This document shows, one piece after another, positions 16,374 through 24,181 of a stretch of DNA of 32,343 bases. Origin of the DNA: Promethearchaeota archaeon (GTDB lineage: Archaea; Asgardarchaeota; Lokiarchaeia; Sigyniarchaeales; SOKP01); NCBI GenBank assembly GCA_008080765.1, contig SHMU01000024.1, positions 1 to 32,343 on the forward strand. Direction: 5' to 3'. Numbering within the stretch: position 1 is the first letter of the stretch; the number at the start of each line of letters is the position of its first letter. The notes below the pieces were generated by a model. That model saw nothing but the letters and a program-made list of their open reading frames with translations, searched no databases and was not told the DNA's origin. A program made the position numbers and the translations under genes.

Positions 16374-16492
16374 TTCTGAATCCTTTTTTGAAGGGAAAAA
16401 AACCTATTTCTTCTTTTAGACACACCAAATAATCTCATTTTTGTATATAAATTGTATTTCTGCCTTACATCAGACGTGATGCAAGAGGAATC

Positions 16493-17047
16493 TTATTTTT
16501 TTTGTGCTTTATTTAATATCCAGTGTTTTAATTCCGAGAAATCCGAAAATACTGTTATCCCTTCCATATTTTTCAATTTCTTAACATTTTCAATTTCTAT
16601 ATCTCTAATCTTTAATATTAGGGGGCTTCCATCTGGTTTTGAGGTTACAATGGGTTCTTTATGTTGATCAGAAGGCAATAAATATACGGGCACCCCTCCC
16701 TTTATGGTCTGAGCTACGCAATTAGTTACCAAAGTATCCGCAATCCCGTAACAGATTTTTGCAACGGAATTGGCAGAGACAGGACAGATTAGAAGAAAAT
16801 CATATTTCCCTATTTGTAACGGTCCTGCAAGGAAAGGACTATTAGGAGACTTTTCTGAATATACCCGTTTTATAACTTCGTTCAAATAGTCCCATTGCTT
16901 ATACCATTTTACAACTACTTCTCCTTCTCCCGAAAGCATCATAGAAATATCCACATTATATTCTTCTTGAAGTTTCTTCATCAAATCAATTGATTCTCTT
17001 AAGATATAACCAGTACCAGTAATTCCCCACATGATTTTTAAGGGCAC
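16493..17047 (-). CDS. Archaeoflavoprotein (AfpA / DmrB-like, FMN-binding)
   Basis: A flavoprotein of the HFCD type, about 184 residues. Near the N-terminus are KIMWGITGTGYILRES (first strand and phosphate loop), then LSGEGEVVVKWY, then YDFLLICPVSANSVAKICYGIADTLVTN, the typical flavin-site helix, and VPVYLLPSDQ. This matches archaeal AfpA, which takes electrons from ferredoxin, and DmrB, a dihydromethanopterin reductase; the exact redox partner is unknown. No ATG is usable. I prefer GTG at 17047 because GGTGAT precedes it by four bases; GTG at 17056 or 17059 would add three or four residues. The gene is divergent from the nuclease gene. Confidence 0.85.
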   Translation of the reverse strand: MPLKIMWGITGTGYILRESIDLMKKLQEEYNVDISMMLSGEGEVVVKWYKQWDYLNEVIKRVYSEKSPNSPFLAGPLQIGKYDFLLICPVSANSVAKICYGIADTLVTNCVAQTIKGGVPVYLLPSDQHKEPIVTSKPDGSPLILKIRDIEIENVKKLKNMEGITVFSDFSELKHWILNKAQKK

Positions 17048-17235
17048 ATCTATCACCACTTTTTATTTTTTAATAAAATATGTATTATTTTAAACTATAA
17101 GTAATTTCTTGTTATTTTTTATGAATTACCTCAGCTTTTTATCAATAACTTCAATCAAATCATCAAATTTTATTGTAATAAAATTTTTTACAACCTAAAG
17201 AAATGCTATAACTTTTTTTAGATATTTGGATATTT

Positions 17236-19680
17236 ATGGAAAAGGATTCTGTGCAATTTGAAGATCATGCGATAAAAATCATTGAAGGTGAGAAGTTAGA
17301 GGCTTCCTTTAAAGTGAGATCTTATCAGCAATCTCTTTCTTACATGGAAGAAAAAGAAATTACTCAAAAACCAATTGAAGAAGTACTTGAGAGCTTCTTT
17401 TCCGATAATCTAAAAATTATTTCAAACCCTACTAAAAAGTCAATCAAGAAAGTCATTTATTATGAAAATGCCCGGTTAATAATCTTAGAATCGAAGCAAG
17501 CCAGAGAAATCATATGGAATCGAGATGATCTTGTCAAGAAATATGGATGGTTCTTTTTTATCACTAAAAAATACAAAATAGATAAAAAGAAGAAGGAAAA
17601 AAGGAAATCAAAGGATCATCAAAAAGAACAAGTTATTTCAAAAGAAAAATTTATGATTAATGGGTTTGATATTATTTTAGTACACAAAAAGCATATGCGC
17701 CCCCTCTATCATACCAAAGAATATCATCGATATTACCAGATAATTACCTCAAACAACATTCCAACCCAACCGATTAAAGAAACATTAAGCGATTTTTTCT
17801 TAAAAAATTCACTAGTTCCAAAAAAAGAAAAAAAAGCCATTCAGAGAATAATTTATTATGAAAAAGAGAAGGTAATCGTGGTAAAATCATTAATAGGAGA
17901 TATGATGTATGAAAACTTAGAAAAATTAGTACGGCAGTATGGGTGGTATTTTTACATTACAGGGGTTCCTGTTGGGAAAAGTGAAATTTCTACTGCAATA
18001 GATAAAATTGAGAAGCGTTATAATGAAACTTATTTTAATGGCAAGGCAATTTCTAAAAATTTAATAAACTCAGATAAAATACGGTTAATCCTTTATCCAA
18101 TTTCTTCACGACCTAATCATAATTGTATCATTTTAGGCATTGGAGAACTTAACATCTTGTTAGATTGCGGAATTGAGGAAGAATCTTTAAAGGATATTGA
18201 TGAATATCTTACTAATTTAAACGATTTGCTTCAGCAAGATGAGCATAAAAAATTAATCTTGTCAAAGAGTGAGGATCAAGCAGAAAGTATTGAGAGGGAA
18301 GAGGGACAAATAGAAAGCCCCCCTAAAGAAGGAATTGTAGGAGAAACTCATGATCTTCAAGAAGACAGTGATACTACCCCTCCCAATGAACTTATGGAGG
18401 GGAGGAATGGAGAAGGAATATTGAATGTAGAAAACTTTGAGCCTCAAATAGATGCGGTGTTTCTCTCTCATTCCCATTATGATCATGTATCAGGATTAGT
18501 AGAATTTATCAAGGTCAATCCCGATTTACCTATTTTATGTTCCCGAATTACTCTGGATTTATATTTATTAAGGGACTCTGATTTCTTAGATCAAGAACAT
18601 AAACATGAAATCGAGCAAGAAGAATATCGAAACATAGTGAGAAATGTCATATATGTTGAAAATGGGGATAAAATAGAATTTAAAGAAAAAGATTGTTATC
18701 TCTCCTTTTTTCATGCGGGGCATATGCCCGGAGCTTTAATGATGCTTGCAAAGGTAAAAGATTATCGGTTTTTGTATACCGGAGACTATACCTATTATGA
18801 TATTACTCCTTTTGCGGGTACAAAACGATTTTTAGATCAAATCTCTCGCCCTTTAGATTTTTTGCTTATTGATGGATCGAGCGCATATGAAGAATTCGGA
18901 AATCCTTCTCAACATTTTCATAGCCTAATCCTTTTTCTGGAACAAAAAGCAGAATATGGTAATAGCTCACTTATTGGTGCGGATCCTTCAAGCTTAGCGA
19001 TTAGTTTTATGCTTAAATTTTGGCGATATTTTAGAAAGAAACAATTAAAACATGGATTTAAACCTAATAAAGTAAAAAGGCCGAATATCTACGTGGATAT
19101 GATGGTCCGCAAGAATATACAAGTGATAAATCACCGTTATAAATACATTTATGGGCCTATATCAAGATTAATACGAAATAAGGCGAATCCATTTAATAGC
19201 ATAAAATTTAGATGGTTTGATCATAGTGATTTAGATTTCTTAAAGAAACGAAATAATGTGATTATTTCTCATCCACCGGATTTAAACTATGGAATAATCA
19301 AAAAAATCATAAATATTGTAGGAAGAAGTCCTCATAATCTGGTGTATCTTGCGGGTGGAATTAACGAGGAGCCCGCATATTCCTTAGTAAATCCTCCCGA
19401 AGATCTAGAAAATGAACAACAATATATAGAATTTTCAGAAACATGGAAAGTTCCTTTTCGAGCATTATTAATTAATACTTTTGCTCCTCAGATAAAAATT
19501 AAATTGCATGGAGATAAGACCCAACTTACAAAGATGATTGAAAATCTTGAACCCAAAGAAGTGTGCTTCTTCCATGAAAGTCCCCGAAAATTGGCGGAAG
19601 TGGCAGATTATGTGGTATCATTGGGGGTAAAAAAAGTATCTACCATCCGAGAAAAAATGATCATTATTTTAAATCAATAA
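17236..19680 (+). CDS. aCPSF-like metallo-beta-lactamase/beta-CASP nuclease with paired KH-like repeats
   Basis: An 814-residue protein. The MBL core shows LLDCGIE (about 312), HSHYDH (412-417), HAGH (493-496) and D517 in TGDY; the beta-CASP part shows LLIDGSS, then KLHGD and FFHES near the C-terminus, which correspond to the two late histidines of CPSF73. The metal site thus looks complete. Two N-terminal repeats (about 30-115 and 155-250) share IIYYE, a hydrophobic strand, and a closing KYGWFFFIT / QYGWYFYIT; the latter matches the GW ending of the second KH domain of archaeal aCPSF, but GxxG loops are absent. About 70 acidic, low-complexity residues (335-403) interrupt the MBL domain before HSHYDH. 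It is likely an RNA-processing or termination factor paralogue. It stands alone and is convergent with the inositol gene. Confidence 0.85.
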   Translation: MEKDSVQFEDHAIKIIEGEKLEASFKVRSYQQSLSYMEEKEITQKPIEEVLESFFSDNLKIISNPTKKSIKKVIYYENARLIILESKQAREIIWNRDDLVKKYGWFFFITKKYKIDKKKKEKRKSKDHQKEQVISKEKFMINGFDIILVHKKHMRPLYHTKEYHRYYQIITSNNIPTQPIKETLSDFFLKNSLVPKKEKKAIQRIIYYEKEKVIVVKSLIGDMMYENLEKLVRQYGWYFYITGVPVGKSEISTAIDKIEKRYNETYFNGKAISKNLINSDKIRLILYPISSRPNHNCIILGIGELNILLDCGIEEESLKDIDEYLTNLNDLLQQDEHKKLILSKSEDQAESIEREEGQIESPPKEGIVGETHDLQEDSDTTPPNELMEGRNGEGILNVENFEPQIDAVFLSHSHYDHVSGLVEFIKVNPDLPILCSRITLDLYLLRDSDFLDQEHKHEIEQEEYRNIVRNVIYVENGDKIEFKEKDCYLSFFHAGHMPGALMMLAKVKDYRFLYTGDYTYYDITPFAGTKRFLDQISRPLDFLLIDGSSAYEEFGNPSQHFHSLILFLEQKAEYGNSSLIGADPSSLAISFMLKFWRYFRKKQLKHGFKPNKVKRPNIYVDMMVRKNIQVINHRYKYIYGPISRLIRNKANPFNSIKFRWFDHSDLDFLKKRNNVIISHPPDLNYGIIKKIINIVGRSPHNLVYLAGGINEEPAYSLVNPPEDLENEQQYIEFSETWKVPFRALLINTFAPQIKIKLHGDKTQLTKMIENLEPKEVCFFHESPRKLAEVADYVVSLGVKKVSTIREKMIIILNQ

Positions 19681-19692
19681 GAAGAAAAGGAT

Positions 19693-20838
19693 TCATAAGA
19701 AATTTTGAATATAGTGTTTTATTTCTTGGATATTTTGCTTTTGAAAAGAGCCATTAATATAGTCTTCCGTGAGTTGACATGCTTGCTCATCTGTTAATTG
19801 TATTGGAGGATGTTTCATAAAAAAGGCCGATGGGGCATATAATAGACCTCCTTGATTTCGCTCTAAAGCTAATTTCATGCACCGGATTGCATCAATCACT
19901 ACTCCCGCAGAATTTGGAGAATCTTGAACGGAAAGACGTAATTCAAGATCAATAGGGACATCCCCGAAAATTCTTCCTTCCATACGGATGAAACAGATTT
20001 TATTATCCTTTTGCCAGGGAACCCAATCACTAGGACCAATGTGAATATTTTCTTCCTTTAATCTTATAGAAGTTTGAGATTGTACAGCCTCTGTTTTTGA
20101 AGTTTTTTTGGATTGCAACCTATTTCTATCGAGCATATTCAAGAAATCTGTATTACCACCCGTATTTAATTGATATGTTTTATCCAATTGAACTCCTCTA
20201 TTTTTAAATAAATTGGTAAGCACACGATGAACGATAGTTGCCCCTAACTGTGATTTCACATCATCTCCAATTATTGGAACATTTGCCTCTTCAAACTTTT
20301 GTGCCCATTGGGGATTACTTGCAATAAATACCGGTATGCAATTAATAAATCCCACATGAGCATCTAACGCGCATTCCGCATAAAATCTCGCAGCATTTTC
20401 GGATCCTACTGGTAAGAAATTTAACAATATTTCACATTTACTACTCTGCAATTGTTTTACGAGTTGTTGTTTGGTCACTTCTTTTTGATCAGAGAGTACG
20501 AACGCAAATTTTTCATCATAGTGCTTCATATGCTCTGTATATCCATCCAAAATCTTTCCCATCTTCACCTCTACATTTTGATGAGGAAGATCCTTATGAA
20601 TAATATTACAACAATTTGGTTTGGAAAAAATAGCTTTAGATACATCTTTTCCAACTTTCCTTCGGTCGACATCATATGCGCTTACAATTTCGATATCTCG
20701 AGGAGTAAATCCTCCAATATCCCAATGCATTAACCCTATTGACTCTTGTGGCTTTTTATTTTTGTAGTATTCAATACCTTGCAGTAAAGAAGAAGCACAA
20801 TTGCCCATACCAATGATTCCTATTCTTATTTTCTTCAT
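19693..20838 (-). CDS. ino1: Inositol-1-phosphate synthase (myo-inositol-3-phosphate synthase)
   Basis: A 381-residue member of the short archaeal/actinobacterial type. The NAD-binding start is IGIIGMGNCASSLLQGIEYY. Further family landmarks are IVSAYDVDRRKVG, LLNFLPVGSENAARFYAECAL, FINCIPVFIAS, IGDDVKSQLGATIVHR, YQLNTGGNTDFLNM, and DSPNSAGVVIDAIRCMK. It converts glucose-6-phosphate to inositol phosphate in the cytoplasm, giving the head group for archaetidylinositol-type lipids or compatible solutes; which of these applies is not shown here. A less conserved hydrophilic stretch (RLQSKKTSKTEAVQSQ) follows NTDFLNM, where the family has its substrate lysine and a loop. Start: ATG at 20838. Confidence 0.93.
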   Translation of the reverse strand: MKKIRIGIIGMGNCASSLLQGIEYYKNKKPQESIGLMHWDIGGFTPRDIEIVSAYDVDRRKVGKDVSKAIFSKPNCCNIIHKDLPHQNVEVKMGKILDGYTEHMKHYDEKFAFVLSDQKEVTKQQLVKQLQSSKCEILLNFLPVGSENAARFYAECALDAHVGFINCIPVFIASNPQWAQKFEEANVPIIGDDVKSQLGATIVHRVLTNLFKNRGVQLDKTYQLNTGGNTDFLNMLDRNRLQSKKTSKTEAVQSQTSIRLKEENIHIGPSDWVPWQKDNKICFIRMEGRIFGDVPIDLELRLSVQDSPNSAGVVIDAIRCMKLALERNQGGLLYAPSAFFMKHPPIQLTDEQACQLTEDYINGSFQKQNIQEIKHYIQNFL

Positions 20839-21093
20839 AAAAACACGTTTATGTTTAATTTCAAATAATTATTATGAATATCTAATATAAAATATAATTT
20901 TTATGAGTATTATTAGTACTTAAAGATAAGAACTCTTTAAGTAATTCTGAAAAATTTTAATCGCACATAAAATCCTTATGTATTCTTATATGTAGGATGC
21001 AAAAAAAATATATCTTTTTGTATCTGGCTTAATGGTTTCCTATTTTTTTAGAATTTTCCTCTTTCAGACTTTTCGAGTTAATTTTTAATCATA

Positions 21094-21101
21094 CTATAAA
21101 T
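21094..21101 (+). promoter_or_regulatory. TATA-like box before the IscU-like gene
   Basis: CTATAAAT lies only 10-17 bases before the TTG at 21111. Archaeal transcription begins about 25 bases after the TATA centre, near 21123, which would put the TTG outside the transcript and argues for a start further in. Confidence 0.35.
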
Positions 21102-21110
21102 TTTTACTAT

Positions 21111-21578
21111 TTGGAATTAATCGCTCGAAAATCGAGCTCAAAGCGCCTATTATTCATATATAATTTTAATTATAGAAATGAGGCTACTTCAATTTATTCT
21201 AAGAAATTAGTAGATCACTATAAAAATCCAAGAAATTTAGGAGAACTCAATAATTTCAATGCTCTAGGAGAAGTAAGAAATGAAAAATGTGGAGATATAA
21301 CCTATTTCTATCTTAGAATTGAATTTAGTAATGGGGTAAAAATAATCAAAGATATTTCCTTTCAAACGTTTGGATGTGCATTTTCAGTAGCAAGCTCGAG
21401 TATACTCACGGAACTAGTGAAAGGCAAATCAATTGATTTCGCAAAAAAGATAGAGAAAGAAGACATCGCCAGTGCATTGGAAGTCCCCATAAAATCTTCA
21501 ATGCATGGAATTGAATTAGCAAAAAAAGCGTTAGAAGATGCGTTAAATAGTTTTATAAAAAGTGAACAATTATTATGA
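21111..21578 (+). CDS. IscU/NifU-N-like Fe-S scaffold, one Cys missing, start unclear
   Basis: The core matches IscU: YSKKLVDHYKNPRNLGEL, NEKCGDITYF (first ligand Cys and the Asp), QTFGCAFSVASSS (second Cys), LTELVKGKS. The third ligand, normally HCS in KxHCSxLA, is replaced by MHGIELA: His kept, Cys changed to Gly. That Cys accepts sulfur in IscU, so this protein may be a delivery or regulatory variant, or be losing function. The longest frame starts with TTG at 21111, giving 29 extra residues; no in-frame ATG or GTG follows. An ATT at 21192, eight bases after GAGG, would give the usual IscU N-terminus. No cysteine desulfurase is nearby. The coordinates give the longest frame. Confidence 0.7.
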   Translation: MELIARKSSSKRLLFIYNFNYRNEATSIYSKKLVDHYKNPRNLGELNNFNALGEVRNEKCGDITYFYLRIEFSNGVKIIKDISFQTFGCAFSVASSSILTELVKGKSIDFAKKIEKEDIASALEVPIKSSMHGIELAKKALEDALNSFIKSEQLL

Positions 21579-21632
21579 AAGGCAAATTATTATTATTTAA
21601 GGTTCTGTGATTGATAGGTTATTTTAATCCAT

Positions 21633-21672
21633 TACCATTCAAAAAAAATGGTAGTACCTAAAAGTTTTTAGG
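21633..21672. terminator. Two short hairpins between convergent genes
   Basis: TACCATT (21633-21639) pairs with AATGGTA (21647-21653) across a 7-base A-rich loop, and CCTAAAA (21657-21663) with TTTTAGG (21666-21672). The second overlaps the stop of the membrane protein gene. They lie exactly in the gap of two convergent genes, with A/T runs, and may act as a two-way transcription end. Stems are short, so this is tentative. Confidence 0.35.
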
Positions 21673-23608
21673 ATTTGTACACACTTTTTAATTTACTTCC
21701 CTTTCTTTTCTTGGAATCAACTTTTTTCTTTCGTCCTTTTATTTTTTTTGTTAATTGAACCAATTTTCTTTTATCTGCATAAAAATAATTAACTTGTTGA
21801 TAATTTTGTACTCTTACTTCAAAATAATTTAAAATTTCCTGCCAGAAATTTTGATTTGAGCATTTCTTTGCTAATCTTCTAATGATTATTTGAAAATCTC
21901 TGGGTTTTTTTAAAGAGCAAGCTAATAATTTTTCGGAGAGAAATTTTTTTGCCTTTTGATTTGCTATTTTCTTCTTTTCATAAGTATCAGTAATTGATCT
22001 AAATTCTATCCAATAAACCCTTCTTCTTTGTTCATCTGCTCTCATATTGAGAGTCATATCTACTTTATTATCCGCCAATTTTCTTATTAAGGAATAAACC
22101 AGAGATTTTGATAATTTCGTACTCCTGATCAGTTCTCGCTCCAAGATCTCTATTGGATATGCTTCACCACGCCTGATATATTCGCTTTTTAGCATGTCGT
22201 GTACAATATTCATACTTTTATCCTCTTCTGATACGGTTTCTTTCTGCATTCTAATAAACATCGAAGTCTCTTGTGGTTTCATGTAATAAAGAAGGAGAGT
22301 GACTCCTAGAAACATAATCATAAATATTGAGATAAGGTACTTATCTGCCAATAAGATATCTCCTAATAGGGTGATTTCTTGATTTAATACTATGTTTGTT
22401 AAAGCATATCTGGTCAGTGTTTGCGCGGTAACGCATCCTAAGAAGAATAAAATTAATCCATCTCGTTTGAAAAACAAAATTCTCCATTCTAAATAATCTC
22501 CTAGTTTTTTAATAACTCTATATAAAAAGATAAGAGACACCGCATATTCAATGATAAAGATATAAGTAAACGAAGAACCCGTACTTCCAAAAGCAGATTT
22601 TATAGCGGCAACTGTTTCAGGTCTTACTATCAAAAAAATGGTAACTTGAAGGAGCTGATAAAAAAAAATAAAGAATACTATTAGTGAGAAGGTGAAATTA
22701 TCAAACTTTCCCGCTCTTTTTGATTCCAATTTACTTCTTGAAATTACAAACTCAAAAATAATAAAGACAAAAGTCATAATTAAGCTAAAGTATATAAAGG
22801 GCATAATAATTTCCATTTCTATGTTATACACATTTATTGAGTCGAAAGGATTGTAAATGCTAAGGAAGTCCAATGTCAATATTACTAAGAACCCGCGATA
22901 AAAGAAAGAAATAGTCACCAAAACGATTAGAATTATGATTGGAGTAATGGATACCACAAGATTTCTTAATACTGAGTATTTCTTAATAACACTGTATTCT
23001 ATTTTTGTTGCCATCTTTCTTGAAAACATGTAATATCTTGAGCTTAGTAAAATAATCCATATAAGCGATAAAGCTAATAGATAGCTGACATAATTGATAA
23101 ATGCAGAAGTAAAGAAGAAAAGAATATATAATCCCGCAAGAATTAGAGGATAAATAATAATTTGCTTGATTACACTATGATTTTCAAATAGGAAATATCT
23201 AATTTTATCATTGTTTAGCACTAGAGCAAGAGTAACAAAAAAGGAGCAGAGAGCATTTCCAAAATAAAAGGGATCTCCTAATGTAAAAAGTTTTACAACA
23301 AAATGATTAGGATCATCTATTGCCCACAATAAGATAAAAGAATATAAGCCAAAAAGGATATATAAACCGAAAAATTTTTTCTTAAAGGCAAAGGATTTGG
23401 GAGGGTCTGCGCCCCCTTTTACATAAATTGGATGAAATATATATTTATCTTTGAAAGATCTTAATTTTTCTCCTGATTTATCTTTTGCCTCTTTAATAGA
23501 GGTTTTGGTCTTAGCAATTTTTTTCGAAGCTTGTTTAGAAGTTTTCTTAGCGATTTTTTTCGGAGCTTTCGAAATGGTTTTCTTAGTTGTTTTTTTAGAT
23601 TTTCCCAT
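21668..23608 (-). CDS. Polytopic membrane protein with Lys-rich ends and a C-terminal winged helix
   Basis: 646 residues, not a family I recognise. Residues 1-50 are almost all Lys, Thr, Ser and Ala in KKxxKK repeats, like a histone H1 tail. About ten or eleven membrane helices follow (roughly 75-445). The C-terminal soluble part has a winged-helix-like segment (about 470-545: MLKSEYIRRGEAYPIEILERELI, then KLSKSLVYSLIRKLADN and a wing with VYWIEF), then a helical stretch, and ends in another Lys/Arg-rich tail (KKIKGRKKKVDSKKRKGSK). Both basic tails and the winged helix could bind DNA or RNA, making this a candidate membrane anchor for nucleic acid. A ribosome- or lipid-binding role would explain the tails as well. 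Convergent with the IscU-like gene. Confidence 0.75.
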   Translation of the reverse strand: MGKSKKTTKKTISKAPKKIAKKTSKQASKKIAKTKTSIKEAKDKSGEKLRSFKDKYIFHPIYVKGGADPPKSFAFKKKFFGLYILFGLYSFILLWAIDDPNHFVVKLFTLGDPFYFGNALCSFFVTLALVLNNDKIRYFLFENHSVIKQIIIYPLILAGLYILFFFTSAFINYVSYLLALSLIWIILLSSRYYMFSRKMATKIEYSVIKKYSVLRNLVVSITPIIILIVLVTISFFYRGFLVILTLDFLSIYNPFDSINVYNIEMEIIMPFIYFSLIMTFVFIIFEFVISRSKLESKRAGKFDNFTFSLIVFFIFFYQLLQVTIFLIVRPETVAAIKSAFGSTGSSFTYIFIIEYAVSLIFLYRVIKKLGDYLEWRILFFKRDGLILFFLGCVTAQTLTRYALTNIVLNQEITLLGDILLADKYLISIFMIMFLGVTLLLYYMKPQETSMFIRMQKETVSEEDKSMNIVHDMLKSEYIRRGEAYPIEILERELIRSTKLSKSLVYSLIRKLADNKVDMTLNMRADEQRRRVYWIEFRSITDTYEKKKIANQKAKKFLSEKLLACSLKKPRDFQIIIRRLAKKCSNQNFWQEILNYFEVRVQNYQQVNYFYADKRKLVQLTKKIKGRKKKVDSKKRKGSKLKSVYKS

Positions 23609-23820
23609 TATTACTCAATTAAGTTTTGATATTAAATACTATAACTATATTCTTAACATAATTAAATTATTTTTATAAATATTTTTTTGGAATTTTTCAG
23701 TTTCTCAAAAAATCAGTTTAATCCATCCAAAAATCGAAAGGTAATATTTAAAATTCATAGAATATAATTAAATATATAATAATTTATATAAAACATGAAG
23801 CAAAACCTTTAATATTAAAT

Positions 23821-24099
23821 ATGAAGCAAAAAGTTGAGAATAAAGATAATTTGATTAACTTAGTTAAGGATGCCATCGCATTACTATGCGAGAAGAATAT
23901 TTCAGAAGTCGTTATCCTATCATCATACAAAATATCTTCCGTCCTAAATGATAATTACGGTGTAGATATCAGAGTGGATAAAATCGGGCGAATATTATCC
24001 CGATTAGCTAAGAATAATCAATTGAAACGTCTTAAAACTAATATACCAAAATATAAATTACCAATATCCCAACTTCCCATGTTAAAATTTCCCTCTTAA
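23821..24099 (+). CDS. Small winged-helix-like protein (92 aa)
   Basis: A compact soluble protein. The stretch YKISSVLNDNYGVDIRVDKIGRILSRLAKNN reads as two helices of a winged helix with a recognition helix, and the end (LKRLKTNIPKYKLP) as the wing. Small archaeal proteins with this IS-xxLN-xxYG-I/V-xxxxIGRxL plan are presumed DNA-binding. It starts at ATG 23821; a TATA-like TTTATATAAAA lies 29-39 bases upstream, so the transcript has a very short leader. The 11-base string ATGAAGCAAAA at the start also occurs 26 bases upstream (23795). A hairpin overlaps the stop. The targets are unknown. Confidence 0.72.
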   Translation: MKQKVENKDNLINLVKDAIALLCEKNISEVVILSSYKISSVLNDNYGVDIRVDKIGRILSRLAKNNQLKRLKTNIPKYKLPISQLPMLKFPS

Positions 24100-24109
24100 T
24101 AGAGAGGGA
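24090..24109 (+). terminator. Hairpin over the stop codon of the small wHTH gene
   Basis: TCCCTCT (24090-24096) pairs with AGAGGGA (24103-24109) around a 6-base loop that contains the stop codon. No T run follows directly, so it may protect the 3' end rather than terminate. Confidence 0.35.
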
Positions 24110-24181
24110 CTTCTCATCTCACTCTTATTGGTCAATTTCCCTTAACTAACGACTTTACTCAGCATTATTTATCATTTGAGA

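Noticed and set aside
23795-23812. Five-codon leader frame (MKQNL) before the small wHTH gene, sharing ATGAAGCAAAA with the real start
   Set aside because: The TATA box at about 23783-23792 predicts transcription starting near or after this mini-frame, so it is probably not in the mRNA; likely a chance local duplication.
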